Position numbers and translations under genes: made by a program. 52,428 bases of DNA from Butyriboletus loyo. Lineage: Eukaryota > Basidiomycota > Agaricomycetes > Boletales > Boletaceae. Position 1 is the stretch's first letter; every line of letters starts with the position of its first letter. The DNA lies in contig JBBPSI010000177.1 in the NCBI GenBank assembly GCA_038093515.1, positions 1 to 52,428 of the forward strand, written 5' to 3'. The notes beneath the pieces are model-generated. The model had not been told where the DNA came from. It made no database searches and was given only the letters and a program-made list of their open reading frames with translations. This document shows, piece after piece, positions 33,023 to 44,419 of this stretch.

Positions 33023-33896
33023 CTACGCCCGATACACCCATAACGTCGTGAGACACGCACTATAGCGCTCGACCGTAGACGACAGCGCCATCAGCGGTTC
33101 TCTCGACAAGGTCCAGAGCCCCAACATCACAGGGATCGCCACCGCGCCTGCGATGCATTTCCGGGTTCGCGGCGACAGCCTGGTGGCACCGGCAAGCCAT
33201 GTGGTACGGATGACGTTCGCGCCTTCCACGGCGTGCACCAACACGCTGACCACGAGCCCCGTATACAATGCCCAACTACGCCACGGAAAGCGACTCAGTC
33301 CCGTCTTGACGAACTCGTAGTCCAACTCGGCCGGTCCGACGCCCAAGATGGGCGGGGACGCGTCGGTCGGGGCGAGTCGGTGTGTAAGGACGTGGATGGG
33401 TAGGAAGACGAGGGAGGCGTACGCTGCGAGGCTTAGCGTGCTTGTGAGTTTGTGGGGTTGGTTGGCGGCGGTGGCAGAGGCGGTGGAGGCGGGTGCGAGA
33501 AGTCTCCGGGCGACACCTGACGCGACGTGTATCACGAACGGCGTCAGAAGCAGGTACCTTTCTCCGAATGATGTTTGGTAGTACTCCCTTCCGAAGAGCT
33601 GCCGATATGATAGACATAGACATAGACATAGACATAGACATGGAGATGGAGATGGAGATTCGATCGTGGTTCAGCGTATCGTACGAGCACTGTTTACTTT
33701 TTTTTTTTTTGGGGGGGGAGGAGGAAACACGTACCATAAGATTGGAAGACAGGTTCGACCCTCCCACGTTGGCAAGCACGGGCGCAGACAGATGGATTAA
33801 GAGAAATGTGGAAAGGAACGGCGCAGATGCATGGGCTAACTTGACCAGAACCGGAGTCGACGTTTTCTTCGGACGGTCGTCTGGGTTCATCGCCAT
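33023..33896 (-). CDS. Mcp1-like mitochondrial outer-membrane protein
   Basis: Two-exon gene. Exon 1 from the ATG at 33896 to 33735 encodes KLAHASAPFLSTFLLIHLSA, a first membrane helix. A 151-bp intron (33734-33584) follows. Exon 2 starts YYQTSFGERYLLLTPFVIHV and gives three or four more helices, including LSLAAYASLVFLPIHVLTHR and LYTGLVVSVLVHAVEGANVI, ending at 33023. Order, histidine placement and about 225-residue length fit the MCP1 transmembrane family (formerly DUF1691). In yeast Mcp1 acts with Vps13 in mitochondrial lipid exchange and suppresses ERMES loss. An ATG six bases further in is an alternative start. The frame is intact. Confidence 0.8.
33609..33718. repeat. Hexanucleotide microsatellite and homopolymers in the Mcp1-like intron
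   Basis: About five atagac units are followed by gatgga/gatgga-type units (33609-33660). About 30 bp on lies a T-run directly followed by a G-run (about 33690-33718). Both fall inside the 151-bp intron, the latter a few bases from its donor. Confidence 0.9.
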
Positions 33897-34172
33897 CGTG
33901 CGCAGCAAGTCGAGTTGTTAAAACAGTCCGGTCACCGCGAAGAAGTTTGTGTTTGAGGGGGGAGGACTCCATATGCTCGTATAACCGGCAGTTCCCGGGC
34001 CGGGCATTAAAGTGATCCCCCCTACGTTGGCTTGCGAGGGAGATAGAGTCGTCGCGAAAAATATAACCAGTGTGTTTTCGGAGATCAAAATCAAAATCTC
34101 AAGTACTGTCGAATAAAACATGAGCTTATTGTTGATCTCTCTCAAGTATCTGCGACGTTGCATCGTTGGTCA

Positions 34173-34460
34173 TTACTTAAGTGCATGCTCTGAAGGAACG
34201 TCGCGGTTGCAACTAATCTGATACGTATCCTCAATTGGGAGTGTCCTGCACCCCGTAATAGTCTCCCAAACCAGACCCAAAAGTTCTATGATTAGAACGA
34301 CCGTCTTCTGGTCATACAAAGGCACGCCACTACAGCTACCGCCTAAAGTTTTGCGAGCGTTATGGATGCCCGAATGTAATATGACTACACTACACAAGGA
34401 TACTAGCGACGACAGCATCATCACACAAGAACGAGTTGGCAATTGACCCAAGTAGAACAC
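34173..34460 (-). pseudogene. Fragment resembling a DUF6533-type 7TM protein (tentative)
   Basis: A 95-codon minus-strand stretch with two hydrophobic segments: MMLSSLVSLCSVVILHSG, and GSCSGVPLYDQ leading into VVLIIELLGLVWETITG. The second resembles the sixth helix region of mushroom DUF6533 membrane proteins (G-C/S-x-x-x-P then an F/WET helix). No neighbouring exons were recognised. It may be an exon of a lost gene or a chance hydrophobic frame. Confidence 0.25.
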
Positions 34461-34736
34461 GAACCCGAGTCTATTTCCTAGCTGGATAGGGTAGTACTGA
34501 CCGGTTCGTTACTATCTCCGAAATACCACAGCTGTGCGAATACTAAAACAAAGGCTTTTCGACAACAACGAACGAAGCAGATTAGAACAAACGTATGGTC
34601 AACAGGCCCATGAACGAGGTTCCCTAGGCTTCTGTTGCCTGTGTCTTTACAACAGATTCTTGGCGTTCATTTGATAGGCCTGCGTCAGAAAACGTGACCA
34701 CCTCAGTGGTCTTCCAAATCCTCTACAACAATCATG

Positions 34737-36554
34737 TCAGCCCCAGGATAGGCTGGGCTCGGTATTGCATCGTGAAAAACGAACCGCATCGGTAGAAGGT
34801 ATCAACCTCGAATCTGTACCCGGTCTGCTGAACTTCATACTTGGTCCAAACGTGCTCATCAACATGTCCTTGTCGACATTTTTTATTTTTGTTTCGTCTC
34901 TAATATACCTCCTGGCATTCAGATTGGCGAGGAGCGTGTTGCAGTAAACTGAACAAAGCGGGATAAAGAATACAGCATAGATCAGATTTGACGAGTATAC
35001 ATGCACCTGTTGTGAGCATTTCTCCCTTTAAATGAATTACCTCATGGAGTGCCGGAGAAACACGCACCAGGATGGCGGCCAGGAGGGAGAAAAAGGCGGT
35101 CCAGATCCCGCTGTTAATTGCGAACACCGTCAGGCGTTCCAACATTCTCGCAGTACTTGCAAACAGTTGAGCACCGACCGCACGCCAGTAGGCCTTGATC
35201 CGCTTACCTTCTGAAATTAACGGAGTCTCGCCTATTGATAAGTAAATATGTCAGAAATGTTGCAACCAACACGTCTACGCCAGCAGCGACGGAGCAGTAC
35301 GAGACAGATATGGCCTGCCACGAGAATTTGAGTTTTCTCCTTGGATATATATGAAAAAAGATCTTGCCGTGAAGAAGTTGTTGCCGATTGAACTTAGCGG
35401 GACAACACGAATGCTTAATAAGAATAGATGAGCGGGTTGCAGACTGCGGAAAAGAAATCAACTGACACCCCGTTTTCGGTATATAGCGCTTTCGTGACGT
35501 AAACTGAAATCGGAATCGTCAGGGATTGCTGATATAAATGCGACCAACGATGACTCACTCAGAGCAGCCACTAGTATCCAGGAATGAATACTGTTTAAAC
35601 ACACTCCCCAGAGCTTGGAAAAGTCTCACCGAGCTGGTAGATCGCAAGGGGAATCTATATTGCCGGATTTAGCCGAGCGCAAGGTCACTATGTATACAGA
35701 CCCCATACCCAAATGAGTGGTGCCACAAGGCTTTTATTGCTGACTGAACTGCTATGAATAATGGGCGTCAAATGACTTGGAAACCGAGACGCACATTTGT
35801 AGATCCGGTAGACGAAAAAACCTTGGGTAGGTAGCGCGACGGGGGTCTTGACGATATCAGTCTTGTTGTTCCGTACGCGATAATCAAATATTCACCATCA
35901 CAAGTAGTTGTACCTATGACTGGTTGGTAGACCTTCTAGGGGCATAGAGGATAGAGCTTACGATGAGCTCGCTGGTAAAAAGTTCAAATTTTAGGGTGAG
36001 AAGAGTGGGAATCTAGTGACAAGAACTCACGGAATTGCGGTAAGAAATGATGTCGGGTCCTCCAGACCGGCAATGATGTATTTGTACGCTATGTGGGGAC
36101 CATGATAAACGAGACATCCTGGTGGTATACACGCTGAGAGACGAACTTCCGCTAACAATCAGGCCTTCATGAATCGTATTTATTGCCCTATCTCAAAGTC
36201 TCAGGAACGTGATAAAACTGGAGCAACAGAGACAGTACCACAAAGTTGCTACCTGGGAGGGCGTTAGATTAAACTAGATTTGTTTCAGGGCTATCTTACA
36301 AAGAGCTTCGTGTGCCACGGGTCGTCCTGGTAGCTAGAAAGGGAGGAGTGGTAAGCCAACAAACGATACAAGAAGGGTGACCTTACTGGATGTAATAAAA
36401 GAATCTGATCAAATGTGTTCAGACGCTGGTATGCATATGGCGGGAACGCTACTTACGCTTGCATGCATACCACGCCGTAGAAAGCGGTACACATGACAGA
36501 GGAAAGATACAGCGCACCATAGAGCGGGGCCACTGGGACGGGGAAGGCAGACAT
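34737..36554 (-). CDS. DUF6534-type seven-helix membrane protein
   Basis: Intron-rich gene. Start ATG at 36554: MSAFPVPVAPLYGALYLSS, then YGVVCMQAFFYYIHYQDDPW and HTKLF through small exons with 50-60 nt introns (donors GTAAGT, GTAAGG). A further exon gives INTIHEGLIVSG. The 3' exons hold LTVFAINSGIWTAFFSLLAA, then an intron at about 35036-35005, then IYAVFFIPLCSVYCNTLLAN and LNARRYIRDE, the hallmark end of DUF6534, with a hydrophilic C-tail to 34737. The family is abundant in Agaricomycetes, is predicted to be seven-helix, and has no established function. Exons between about 36100 and 35150 are weak and were not resolved; damage there is possible. Confidence 0.65.
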
Positions 36555-39500
36555 TGCTCGGAATCAGCCGACTCTGCTGGGAAGGGCTGATGGCATCCGA
36601 GAAGTCGGTCCAGTTCTTATAGTGCCGGTCGGAAAGGAGCATTTTCAGCCACCGGGTGTTCCGAGTTCCCATGGGGTAACTTCGAGAAAAACCCACCCAT
36701 AAAGTATACTCTAAAGTGCACTTATGTTAGAGCGCTTTTTCATACTTGATCGAGTAGTTCGGATGCACCCGAGGACCGAGGAGGACCCCGTGAGCACCAA
36801 CTTAAGTGAGCGTTGAGCGGACGGAAGCCTGTCATCATTTCATCATCTTATCCGACCAGCATCCAACAGAGCTAATGAACCTGCTCATTTTTTGTCGGTC
36901 AAAGCTCTTCAATCGAGAGGCATTGCTCCCTGGATATGGTTTCAACGACAGTATGTAATATAACTGTTACCCTCCGCAACTGTCCCGCGAGGGTTCAAGT
37001 CTTTGTTCAACCCGGACGGGGACCACTTCGAACGTTGATGCATCCAATCACTTCATCCCTTTTTTTTTATCAGGGTTCATGACGGCATGCTGAAAAGAAG
37101 CACGGTCATCAGGGGACTTTGGTCACTCTACGGCAAGTTATCTCGAGAGACTTTGTCATCATTTGCACATGCTGATAGCTCGCCATTTTTTCGTCGAGTG
37201 CCTCCTCGATCTCCTTCCGTTCTTACCCTGCCAAGGTTACAGTGCAACAGGCAGGCAACCAACCGGGCATCCCAACAGACGGTCTGGCTGCTAGTAGGCA
37301 ACGGTCAAACATGCTGCAGAAGCGGATTTACCTCGGACGAATTTACCCGATCCTTGAGAATTTACCATTTTCAAGGAGCAAAACATTTCCGTGGTCTAGA
37401 CCTTTACGGACTAGGCGTCAGTTTTGAGCAGCCCTTCATACAGTCAAACCATCCTTCCTGCGTTCTGGGGTGCTTCAGCTGTTGTGCTCCTTCGCGCCAA
37501 ATGTTGTGGTCATATTTACTAATTTATATTCCTGAGCAAAGCTCAGCTTGTTCGGCACCGCGGAGGGCTTCATCTCCATTGCAAGATGACATCCCCATAT
37601 CTCAGATTGATGTGACGCTAGCTTGTGGAAGCTAATTCTGAAGCTCAAGTCAGCTTGGTCAGGTGGTGAGCTCACAATCACTGACCCTTTTTCCGGCACC
37701 CCTTCTGTTCTCGCTGTTCTCGCAATATCTGCATCTCGATCGTGCGAAAAGCCGGATCGCCACCCGGTCTGACAGCGAAGCGTTCACGGCTGTGTCAAAC
37801 GGCGAACTGCGGGCGTTTTACACTGTACGTCATGCGTAAAGCCTTTTGTAATTAGTGTTACTCTGGTGACCAGCCCGTCCAAGGATGTAAAAGCCATCGA
37901 TAGCTTATCTCAGAGTACGGTCTAACCACCAGACTAGCATGCAGTGCATTCTTGAACGCGCCGATCAAATACATTGTCAGCTTTATACACAGCCCTTCTG
38001 GTCTTCGACATACAATGTTGAACGCCATGGGCCGCCTTTCTACGTATGTGGGGCTTTGGTACGGATCGATCCTGTAAGACAGGTGATAACAACTCACTAA
38101 CTCGATTCCCTTGTCTCACTATTGTTAGCGCATCATGTCGTTACCTGCAACTAATGGTAAACATCACTGCCTTCGATGCGTGTGCTGTGCTCCCCCCAAA
38201 TAAATGTTTGATACTCTGACGTGAGATCTATTTCAGCCATGGGGCCCATCCTCCTGTAGTAGGACACCCCTTGTGCAGCATACCAGCCCTCCGTCTTAAC
38301 TAGCGATCGGGGGAAAACACTGTCTCTCGGATCGCAACCAGGTTCATCTACTGCTCATGGACACATGGTGACTCTCAAAAAAAACACCAAACATGCAGCA
38401 TGTCTCACGAAAGCCACTAGGTAAAGTCGAACAAAGGTTTCAACAGACGAACAGAAAGGAGAAAAAAAATCGAATCAACGTATCTTTGCTATGCCGGAGA
38501 ATCGAAACTATGCCAAACCTCGGCGATGGTAGTCCTTGGTGTCATGACGCTGACCTTGCATAGTGCTTTTTTTGAAAAAGAAAAAAGAGAAAAGAAAAAA
38601 GAAAGAAAAGGAAACCAGATGAACCCTCTGTCAGTGAGTTCGCAGCAGCATCGTTAGAGGTAGTTCTCGATCGATCGACAAAGGCTTGTGTGCGTCGGAC
38701 ATTCCGTATGTGTCCCGGGCCGTCGTGCATACTTTGTCACACGTTCGCCTCCCCGTCGTCTGTCTACAATGCATCGCGGGTAAAGCGTTTGACGAGCCAC
38801 GGGCCCACTCACGCTCCTTTCGGGCGTTGACGTTTCCCAGTCCGATGTTGACTTTTAATTTAATGTTTTTAATTTAATTTATATATATATATACGCGACG
38901 GCCAAGACACGGAAATCGTTCTGAATCATCCCCGTACGTACAAATTTTTGTTTCATCGAACAGCATTGCTATATACCAACCGCTCTATGACGCTACCGTA
39001 GCCCTCTACGCGCATGACCCTCGAACGTGTTCGACGTTCGAGCCGTGTTCGTGTTCATGTTCACATCGCATCCCCAAGTTCCAATCGTCCGTCCAACTTT
39101 TTATTTTATATTTTATATTATTTGCGAAGAGATCGGAGCCGCATCGAATCAGCGTAGGCGACATGCAAATGCAAATGCAAGGCCTACTGACCAACCCGTG
39201 CGGCGACGCTCAACGTTTCGTTTCCTCGTCAGAACTTCGAAGGAACTCGGGAATGACTAGTGATGCCTCTCATCGACCAGATCAGGGTTTGTCAAAACCC
39301 CCGATCATAATGGAACGGAACGGCACAGGATCGAGATTCGACGCCGGCGGTTTTCCTTTAAAAACCCCCACTACGTATGTCACCAGCGACCGACGACACA
39401 CCCGCTCCGACCCCGCATCGTTCTCACGTACCTCGTATCGAGAATCGTCCACAGTTCGGCGGGAGGAAGGGGAAGGGGAGGACGGACTTTGATCATACCC

Positions 39501-39667
39501 GAAAAAGAAAAAGAAAAAAAAAGACGCAGAGACGATGGAACGGAGAGACACCAAACCACGTTTTTTCTTTACAGAGCTGGTGCACTCCCCCGAACCTTTT
39601 CTTGCTCTTTTTTTCCCTTTCACATCTCACATCTCATATTCCATATTCTGTCTACCCGAAACTCGAC
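36555..39667. other. Gene-poor interior of the inverted duplication
   Basis: No convincing gene. A 182-codon plus frame (37087-37635) has no domain and no codon pattern like its neighbours. Purine-rich low-complexity tracts lie at 38565-38612 and 39497-39522, and a short TA repeat at 38878-38894. Confidence 0.4.
38565..38612. repeat. Purine-rich low-complexity tract
   Basis: Runs of A interrupted by single G residues (aaaaagaaaaaagagaaaag type) over about 48 bp, preceded by a T-run. Confidence 0.85.
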
Positions 39668-40014
39668 GGGTGTTCATCGTCTCCTCTGACAGATTAAACC
39701 CATCGAGAGCAACGTCGACCGCCAATACGGGGATCGTCGTGCTGCCATAGGTGACCTCGTAACACGTGCCGCATGCGGGCGAGTTCCAACCGGTTACGGT
39801 GTACACGCCTCCGACATTGGGGAAGGTGGGGAGGGATCCGAGGGTGGTGTAGCCTTTGCTCATGAGACCGTTGACGCCGTCGGAGCAGGCGACGGATGCG
39901 AGCGAGAGGGATGCGTCGTCGTGCGTCGTGTCGTACGAGAGACTCTGTTACCTGTGCAAAGGCGGGGAGAGCGAACGCGAGCACGGCGGCGGTGGCGAGA
40001 GAGACGGATTTCAT
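39668..40014 (-). pseudogene. Cerato-platanin pseudogene, copy 4
   Basis: Minus-strand start ATG at 40014 with an intact signal peptide (MKSVSLATAAVLAFALPAFA). Three lesions are visible against copy 3. A 2-bp deletion near 39946 shifts the frame just after the mature N-terminus. The gene is cut at 39668 after the MNT of the EEAMNTLTG motif, losing the C-terminal strand and last cysteine. The promoter lacks about 70 bp, including the TATA box. The region after the frameshift still reads as cerato-platanin (SKGYTTLGSLPTFPNVGG, WNSPACGTCYEVTYG), so decay is recent. Confidence 0.9.
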
Positions 40015-40140
40015 GGTGGTGGTATGTAGATGATGAGGTTGAATAAAAAGAGGAGTGCTCAGAACGGTCGGGGCGAACGGGCTGAGGAGACGCGGACCGC
40101 ATTGCAGGTCGTCATCTTGCTCACCTTTGGAAAGCTCTGA
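40015..40140 (-). promoter_or_regulatory. Deleted promoter of cerato-platanin copy 4
   Basis: At the 40115/40116 junction the conserved ccaaaggtgagcaag block is joined directly to the atgacgacctgc block. About 70 bp present in copy 3 (roughly 32117-32188) is missing, including the TATA box. Confidence 0.7.
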
Positions 40141-41191
40141 CCGGGAAGTCGACGTCCGGGTTCTAGTCTGTAGCGACAAGGTCAGCTGGCCGAGCGAGAC
40201 GGTAATGTTGGACCGTTGTCGGGCAGATGTACCCGTAGGGTCTCGCACAAAGACAGCAAGGCGTCCGAGAGAACCGTGGTAGAGGGAGTCGATTAGCATA
40301 GCGACAGTGTCACGAAAACGTCGAGTCGGGGCCATCGCCATCCCTATTCTCATGACGGAGGCTTCTCCCCTACCATCCCGGGCACCTGATATGGGTTCTT
40401 TGTCCATGGCCAATATTATTGATCACCAGACGAATATTCCTGTGCTGAAATTTCCCCACTTCGGGATATCATGGGTTGGCCACTCCGAGTCGAAGAGCCG
40501 CGTGGAGTAGAATAAGCCTGTCAAAACAGGGAACAGTGTGGTTATGTAATGATTTCCGACTATCCAGGCATTCGTGGTTAGACCTGGTGCATCGTGTGCG
40601 CTAATTCACTTCAAGCATGTCCTATAGGTCCTCGAAATAGTTTCCGAGATGTCAGCACGTCGATGTAGAACCGTTATTCGACACTGGAGAATCAGCGTGA
40701 CAAGATGAGTTGGCAGGCTCGCACCAGGATTGAAGCTCCGCTTCGGCTGGACTCCCTTGTGACGACACAAATCCAAGTATTTGAAGTGGAATCTTTCGGA
40801 GCCTCGACATGGTGACAAAATATGTGGATTTCGACCTCGTCACATTGATTCCATGCTGGCGGTTTCAAAGCATCACCTTTCGTCCCCGTTGCTGCACGAG
40901 CTTGTAGATGAGAGATGGGGGCACAAGCACCTCCAGGTCCGAAGAAAATAATTTGCGTAGTTGTGTAGTATCTCACTGCCAAGCTACGGTATGTACCAAA
41001 CGAATACTTCCCAATGGAAGGCACCAAAGCAACAGTAAAGTATCTCCATCTCCTTTGAAAGCATACATCACATTGTCGAGTTCGTCACGCAGGCAAGCAA
41101 AAAGAAATTCCTTGTCCTGTTTTATCAATCAGCATCACACACGTCCGAGGACAAACTTGGTGGAACCGGACCTATCAGCTGTCGATTTGAA

Positions 41192-41608
41192 TTACATTCC
41201 GCAGACCCATGGGTCCACCTCCGCCGCGAAGACGTCGACTTGGCCAAGTTCTACCGCCAACCCATCCGTGAGGGTGTTCATCGCCTCCTCGGACATGTTA
41301 AACCCATTGTTAGCATAGTCGACCGCGATGACGTTGATCTGGTTGTTCCCATAGGTAAGTTGGTAACACGCGCCGCATGCAGTCGAGTTCCAAGTGGTCC
41401 CATACACACCTCCGACATTGGGGAAGGTGGGGAGGGATCCGAGGGTGGTGTAACCTTTAGTTATGAGACCATTGGCGCCGTTGGAGCAGGTGACGGATGT
41501 GAGCGGGAGGGATGCATCGTCGTACTCTATGGAGTACGTGAGAGTATCTGCAAAGGCAGGGAGAGCGAATGCAAGAACAGCGGCGGCGGGGAGAGAGATG
41601 AATTTCAT
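41192..41608 (-). CDS. Cerato-platanin family secreted protein, copy 5
   Basis: Intronless 138-residue protein on the minus strand, mirror partner of copy 2. Signal peptide LPAAAVLAFALPAFA, then YSIEYDDASLPLTSVTCSNG, GLITKGYTTLGSLPTFPNVG, WNSTACGACYQLTY, VDYANNGFNMSEEAMNTLTD and terminal VCGM. Four cysteines are present and no lesion is seen. Its promoter has an intact TATAAAA (minus strand, 41714-41708). Differences from copy 2 are scattered substitutions, mostly conservative, fitting purifying selection on both. Confidence 0.93.
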   Translation of the reverse strand: MKFISLPAAAVLAFALPAFADTLTYSIEYDDASLPLTSVTCSNGANGLITKGYTTLGSLPTFPNVGGVYGTTWNSTACGACYQLTYGNNQINVIAVDYANNGFNMSEEAMNTLTDGLAVELGQVDVFAAEVDPWVCGM

Positions 41609-41860
41609 GGTGGTGGTACGTAGACGATGAGGTGGAACAGAAAGAGGAGAGCTCAGAACGGTTGGGGCGAACGGGCTGAGGAGACGCAGACCGCATCGCA
41701 GGTCGTCTTTTATACGTTCTATGCCCCAACGTCATGGTTATATCAGCTGATGTACGAGAATACACGGAGAACACACCTTGCTCATTTTTGGAAAGGTCCA
41801 CCGGGCAGCCGATGGTTGGGTTCTAGTTCTGCACGCTACAGAAAGTTCAGCTGAACGACT
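41609..41860 (-). promoter_or_regulatory. Conserved cerato-platanin promoter, copy 5
   Basis: Inverted equivalent of 30245-30455. The gatataaccatgacg block, TATA box (41708-41714) and pyrimidine-rich leader are all kept. Confidence 0.65.
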
Positions 41861-42430
41861 GGGCCATCAGTGAAACGGTTATTGGTCGGAACCACCGGTT
41901 CGCAGTCTGTAGCAGTCTGTACTAGTAGGGCCTAGCACTAATCTGCAACGGCATAGCGTAACGTTATCGCTTGACTACTCTACCGCAGGTTATTGAGAGT
42001 TCTGATTGGACGATGTATCGGCCATGTTTCGTAGTTGAGGCTCCCCCGGGTTCGGCTATGTTTGTAGATGCGGGCCTAGAGTGGGGATTACGTGATCCTA
42101 AACAACACCCAGGTGAATCCCGACTTCGACTACTAGCACCTCATTCCTTCTCGCCCACCGTTGCCCATGGCCAAGACTACTGATCACCAGATTTGAACAT
42201 TCCTTAGTCTTGTTCCCAACGTTATAGAGCACGATGCATACGATGGCTTATCATGTCGGACTTGAAAGTCGGAGGCAAAAGTTCTGTCAGTTTGTCGTGC
42301 CCTACTAATCTGCAAACATAACCGAACCCGTGCAAAGCAGACAGTAACGTTATCGCTTGACGGCTCTCTTACAGCTAAATTCAAAACATTAGACCGCTTT
42401 CTGCTGTGCCCGCCTTGATCCTTGGTTTAT

Positions 42431-43274
42431 GCTGGTTTATGCTGGTTTACGAGTACAGATAGGGTTTAGCCAAATTGGGATTGTACCGCTGCTAATCATG
42501 CGTGCGCGCGAGTCTTGTCATGGCGCAAATTCAGTGCCAGCATTCAACATTCAACTTTCAACTGCAATGCCATACGGAAATTGTTGTCACATACTGCCAG
42601 CAGCGAAAGAGCAGAGTGTCACAATATCTGCTCACATGAAGCCCAGCAAGATTGCTCATGCCACTGGGATAAGTGCCAGAACAATCAGATGAACAATGGA
42701 ATTGTGGTGGAAGACACTGTCACGAGATGGAGTCAGGACTGGGGTTATTTCATAGAACAACTTGAAGAGAGTCTCCGGATTCTCCAAGGTGACGAATCTA
42801 TCTTTGGAAAACCACAGTGATGTGTTACTTACATCTGTCCATCCTGGCACCCTCTCTTACAAGCATCTTGATTACTGCCTTGACATAGAGAAAGCTATCT
42901 GTGTTCTCCATTCTCATCTGCATGGTTATTGCCTTACAGATGTTTGTTTCAAGCCTGCAGGCCCACTAGTCAGTGCATGAGGGCCTGCTCTGGCAGACAG
43001 TGAGTGGTTTGGTGATCAGTGCAGACTCCAGAAAATTGTGTCACTACTGGGATGAACAATCCCAACATTTGACTAAGCTCTTGTGACACTCTACTCTTTC
43101 ATTGCTGGCAGTATGTGACAACAATTTCCATATGGCATTGCAGTTGAAAGTTGAATGTTGAATGCTGGCACTGAATTTGCGCCATCACAAGACTCATGTG
43201 CATACATGATTGGCAGCAGTACAATCCTGATTTGGCTAAACCCTATTTGTACTTGTAAACCAGCATAAACCAGC
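42431..43274. mobile_element. Foldback-like element with 193-bp inverted repeats
   Basis: Sequence 42431-42623 recurs inverted at 43082-43274, equal in length and close to 90% identical by eye, starting GCTGGTTTATGCTGG at both outer ends. The interior (42624-43081) has no long frame; a short stretch around 42760-42980 reads like degraded coding sequence. No clear target duplication was found just outside. This looks like a non-autonomous terminal-inverted-repeat or foldback transposon. Confidence 0.75.
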
Positions 43275-43617
43275 AAGTGTTGTGTCACTTGTTACCACTC
43301 AGACCTTTTATTGGCTAATGACTTCAAGGTACCAACACACTGCTTCTGAGGGACTCCATATACCCACGATGAGTATGACACATTATTTTTGCTTGTTTGT
43401 TCTCTAACAGTACTTCCCACTTTATATAGCTGGATACTCTTTGTCTTCAACCACTGTCATCCCCTTGCTGCTGTGCTCTCCACTCCATTGTTGTCACTAT
43501 TGCTGCCTATATCCTTTCTCAAGTCTCTGTTGTTGTCCTCCTGGCCTCATTCCCATTATCCTAGTGCTCTGTGCAGTGCACTATATGTGCTATGGTGCAG
43601 CTGCGGGTCATACATGG

Positions 43618-44419
43618 TGTTACAGTTTTACCCCTAAGCGTACCCCACCACTCGTTTTCCCACGCTTATGCGTCCCCGCCACCCCCGTCGCCTGCTCCTT
43701 AGTCGCCTAGTGGACGTTATCCACTTCCCTAGTCATTCCTGCTAGTCTCCGCGCCGTTGCACCGAGATAGCCCCTGTCCTCTCGCCCCATCGGGCCGGAC
43801 CCTCAGCTGAGCTGTCGCGTCCCTTATTATTTGACCAATGACATTTCTTACATCACGTGACTAGCACGTGACTAGATTACGACGCGTCAGTACCTTCGCG
43901 TCGAGACCCGTATCCAAGGGCTCCGCCGTTTGCGCACCCTTCGCCCTGTGGGGCCGGCCTCATGGACATCGTCACTTCACGTTCAGCACTTCTCATTCGC
44001 TGACGATGTCGCCACATTACTCGGAGCTTCGCTCCCTCGTTACCGGCACTTTGCCGCTTCTTCTTTCGCCGCTATGACTCGGACGGACTCATAGCCCTAT
44101 GCCCTTCGCTGCCACGCACAGCTCGGTCTGTGCACAATGGCCCTTAGTATATATACTCGCACTTAGACTAGTACGAGTTCTCTAGCTAATTCTACGCATC
44201 TACCAAGTGCATAGTAATCTAGCAATATACCCATCTCTTGCTGATAAAGCTGATAAGAGCCTGCTTGATCTCATCTGGTTGCCACCACACAAGATCTCGC
44301 TGATACTTGCTTTGCAAGACACCCGATAGCGTCGTTCACATGAGTCGGCCATTTCCTTATTAGGCTCGAGCCCCTAGTCAAGTGCTCGCTGCTAGTTATT
44401 GTGCGCTATCAGCGTAACA
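43618..44419. repeat. Solo LTR, family D, 802 bp
   Basis: It begins TGTTACAGTTTTACC and ends AGCGTAACA, a TGTTAC/GTAACA pair like element A's. The 5-bp duplication catgg flanks it (43613-43617 and 44420-44424), proving its limits. TATATATA at 44148-44155 marks the promoter; by analogy with families A and B transcripts should start near 44183. Internal element sequence is gone, as after LTR-LTR recombination. Confidence 0.93.

Larger units (their letters stand above)
39668..42200 (-). repeat. Right arm of the inverted segmental duplication
   Basis: Mirror copy of 29.58-32.7 kb holding cerato-platanin copies 4 (dead) and 5 (intact) with their flanks. Homology starts abruptly at 39668 inside copy 4; sequence to its left is unrelated to any cerato-platanin 3' end. 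A further repeat joins 41930-41980 to 42300-42365 (shared taacgttatcgcttgac). Confidence 0.75.

Noticed and set aside
33609..33660. CRISPR-like or protein-coding tandem repeat
   Set aside because: Six-base units without spacers, inside an intron: a microsatellite.
37087..37635. 182-codon plus-strand gene
   Set aside because: No domain, no splice or codon evidence, surrounded by gene-poor DNA; probably a chance frame.
39939..39960. Intron at the start of cerato-platanin copy 4 that would avoid the frameshift
   Set aside because: The other four copies are intronless here and the difference is a simple 2-bp deletion.
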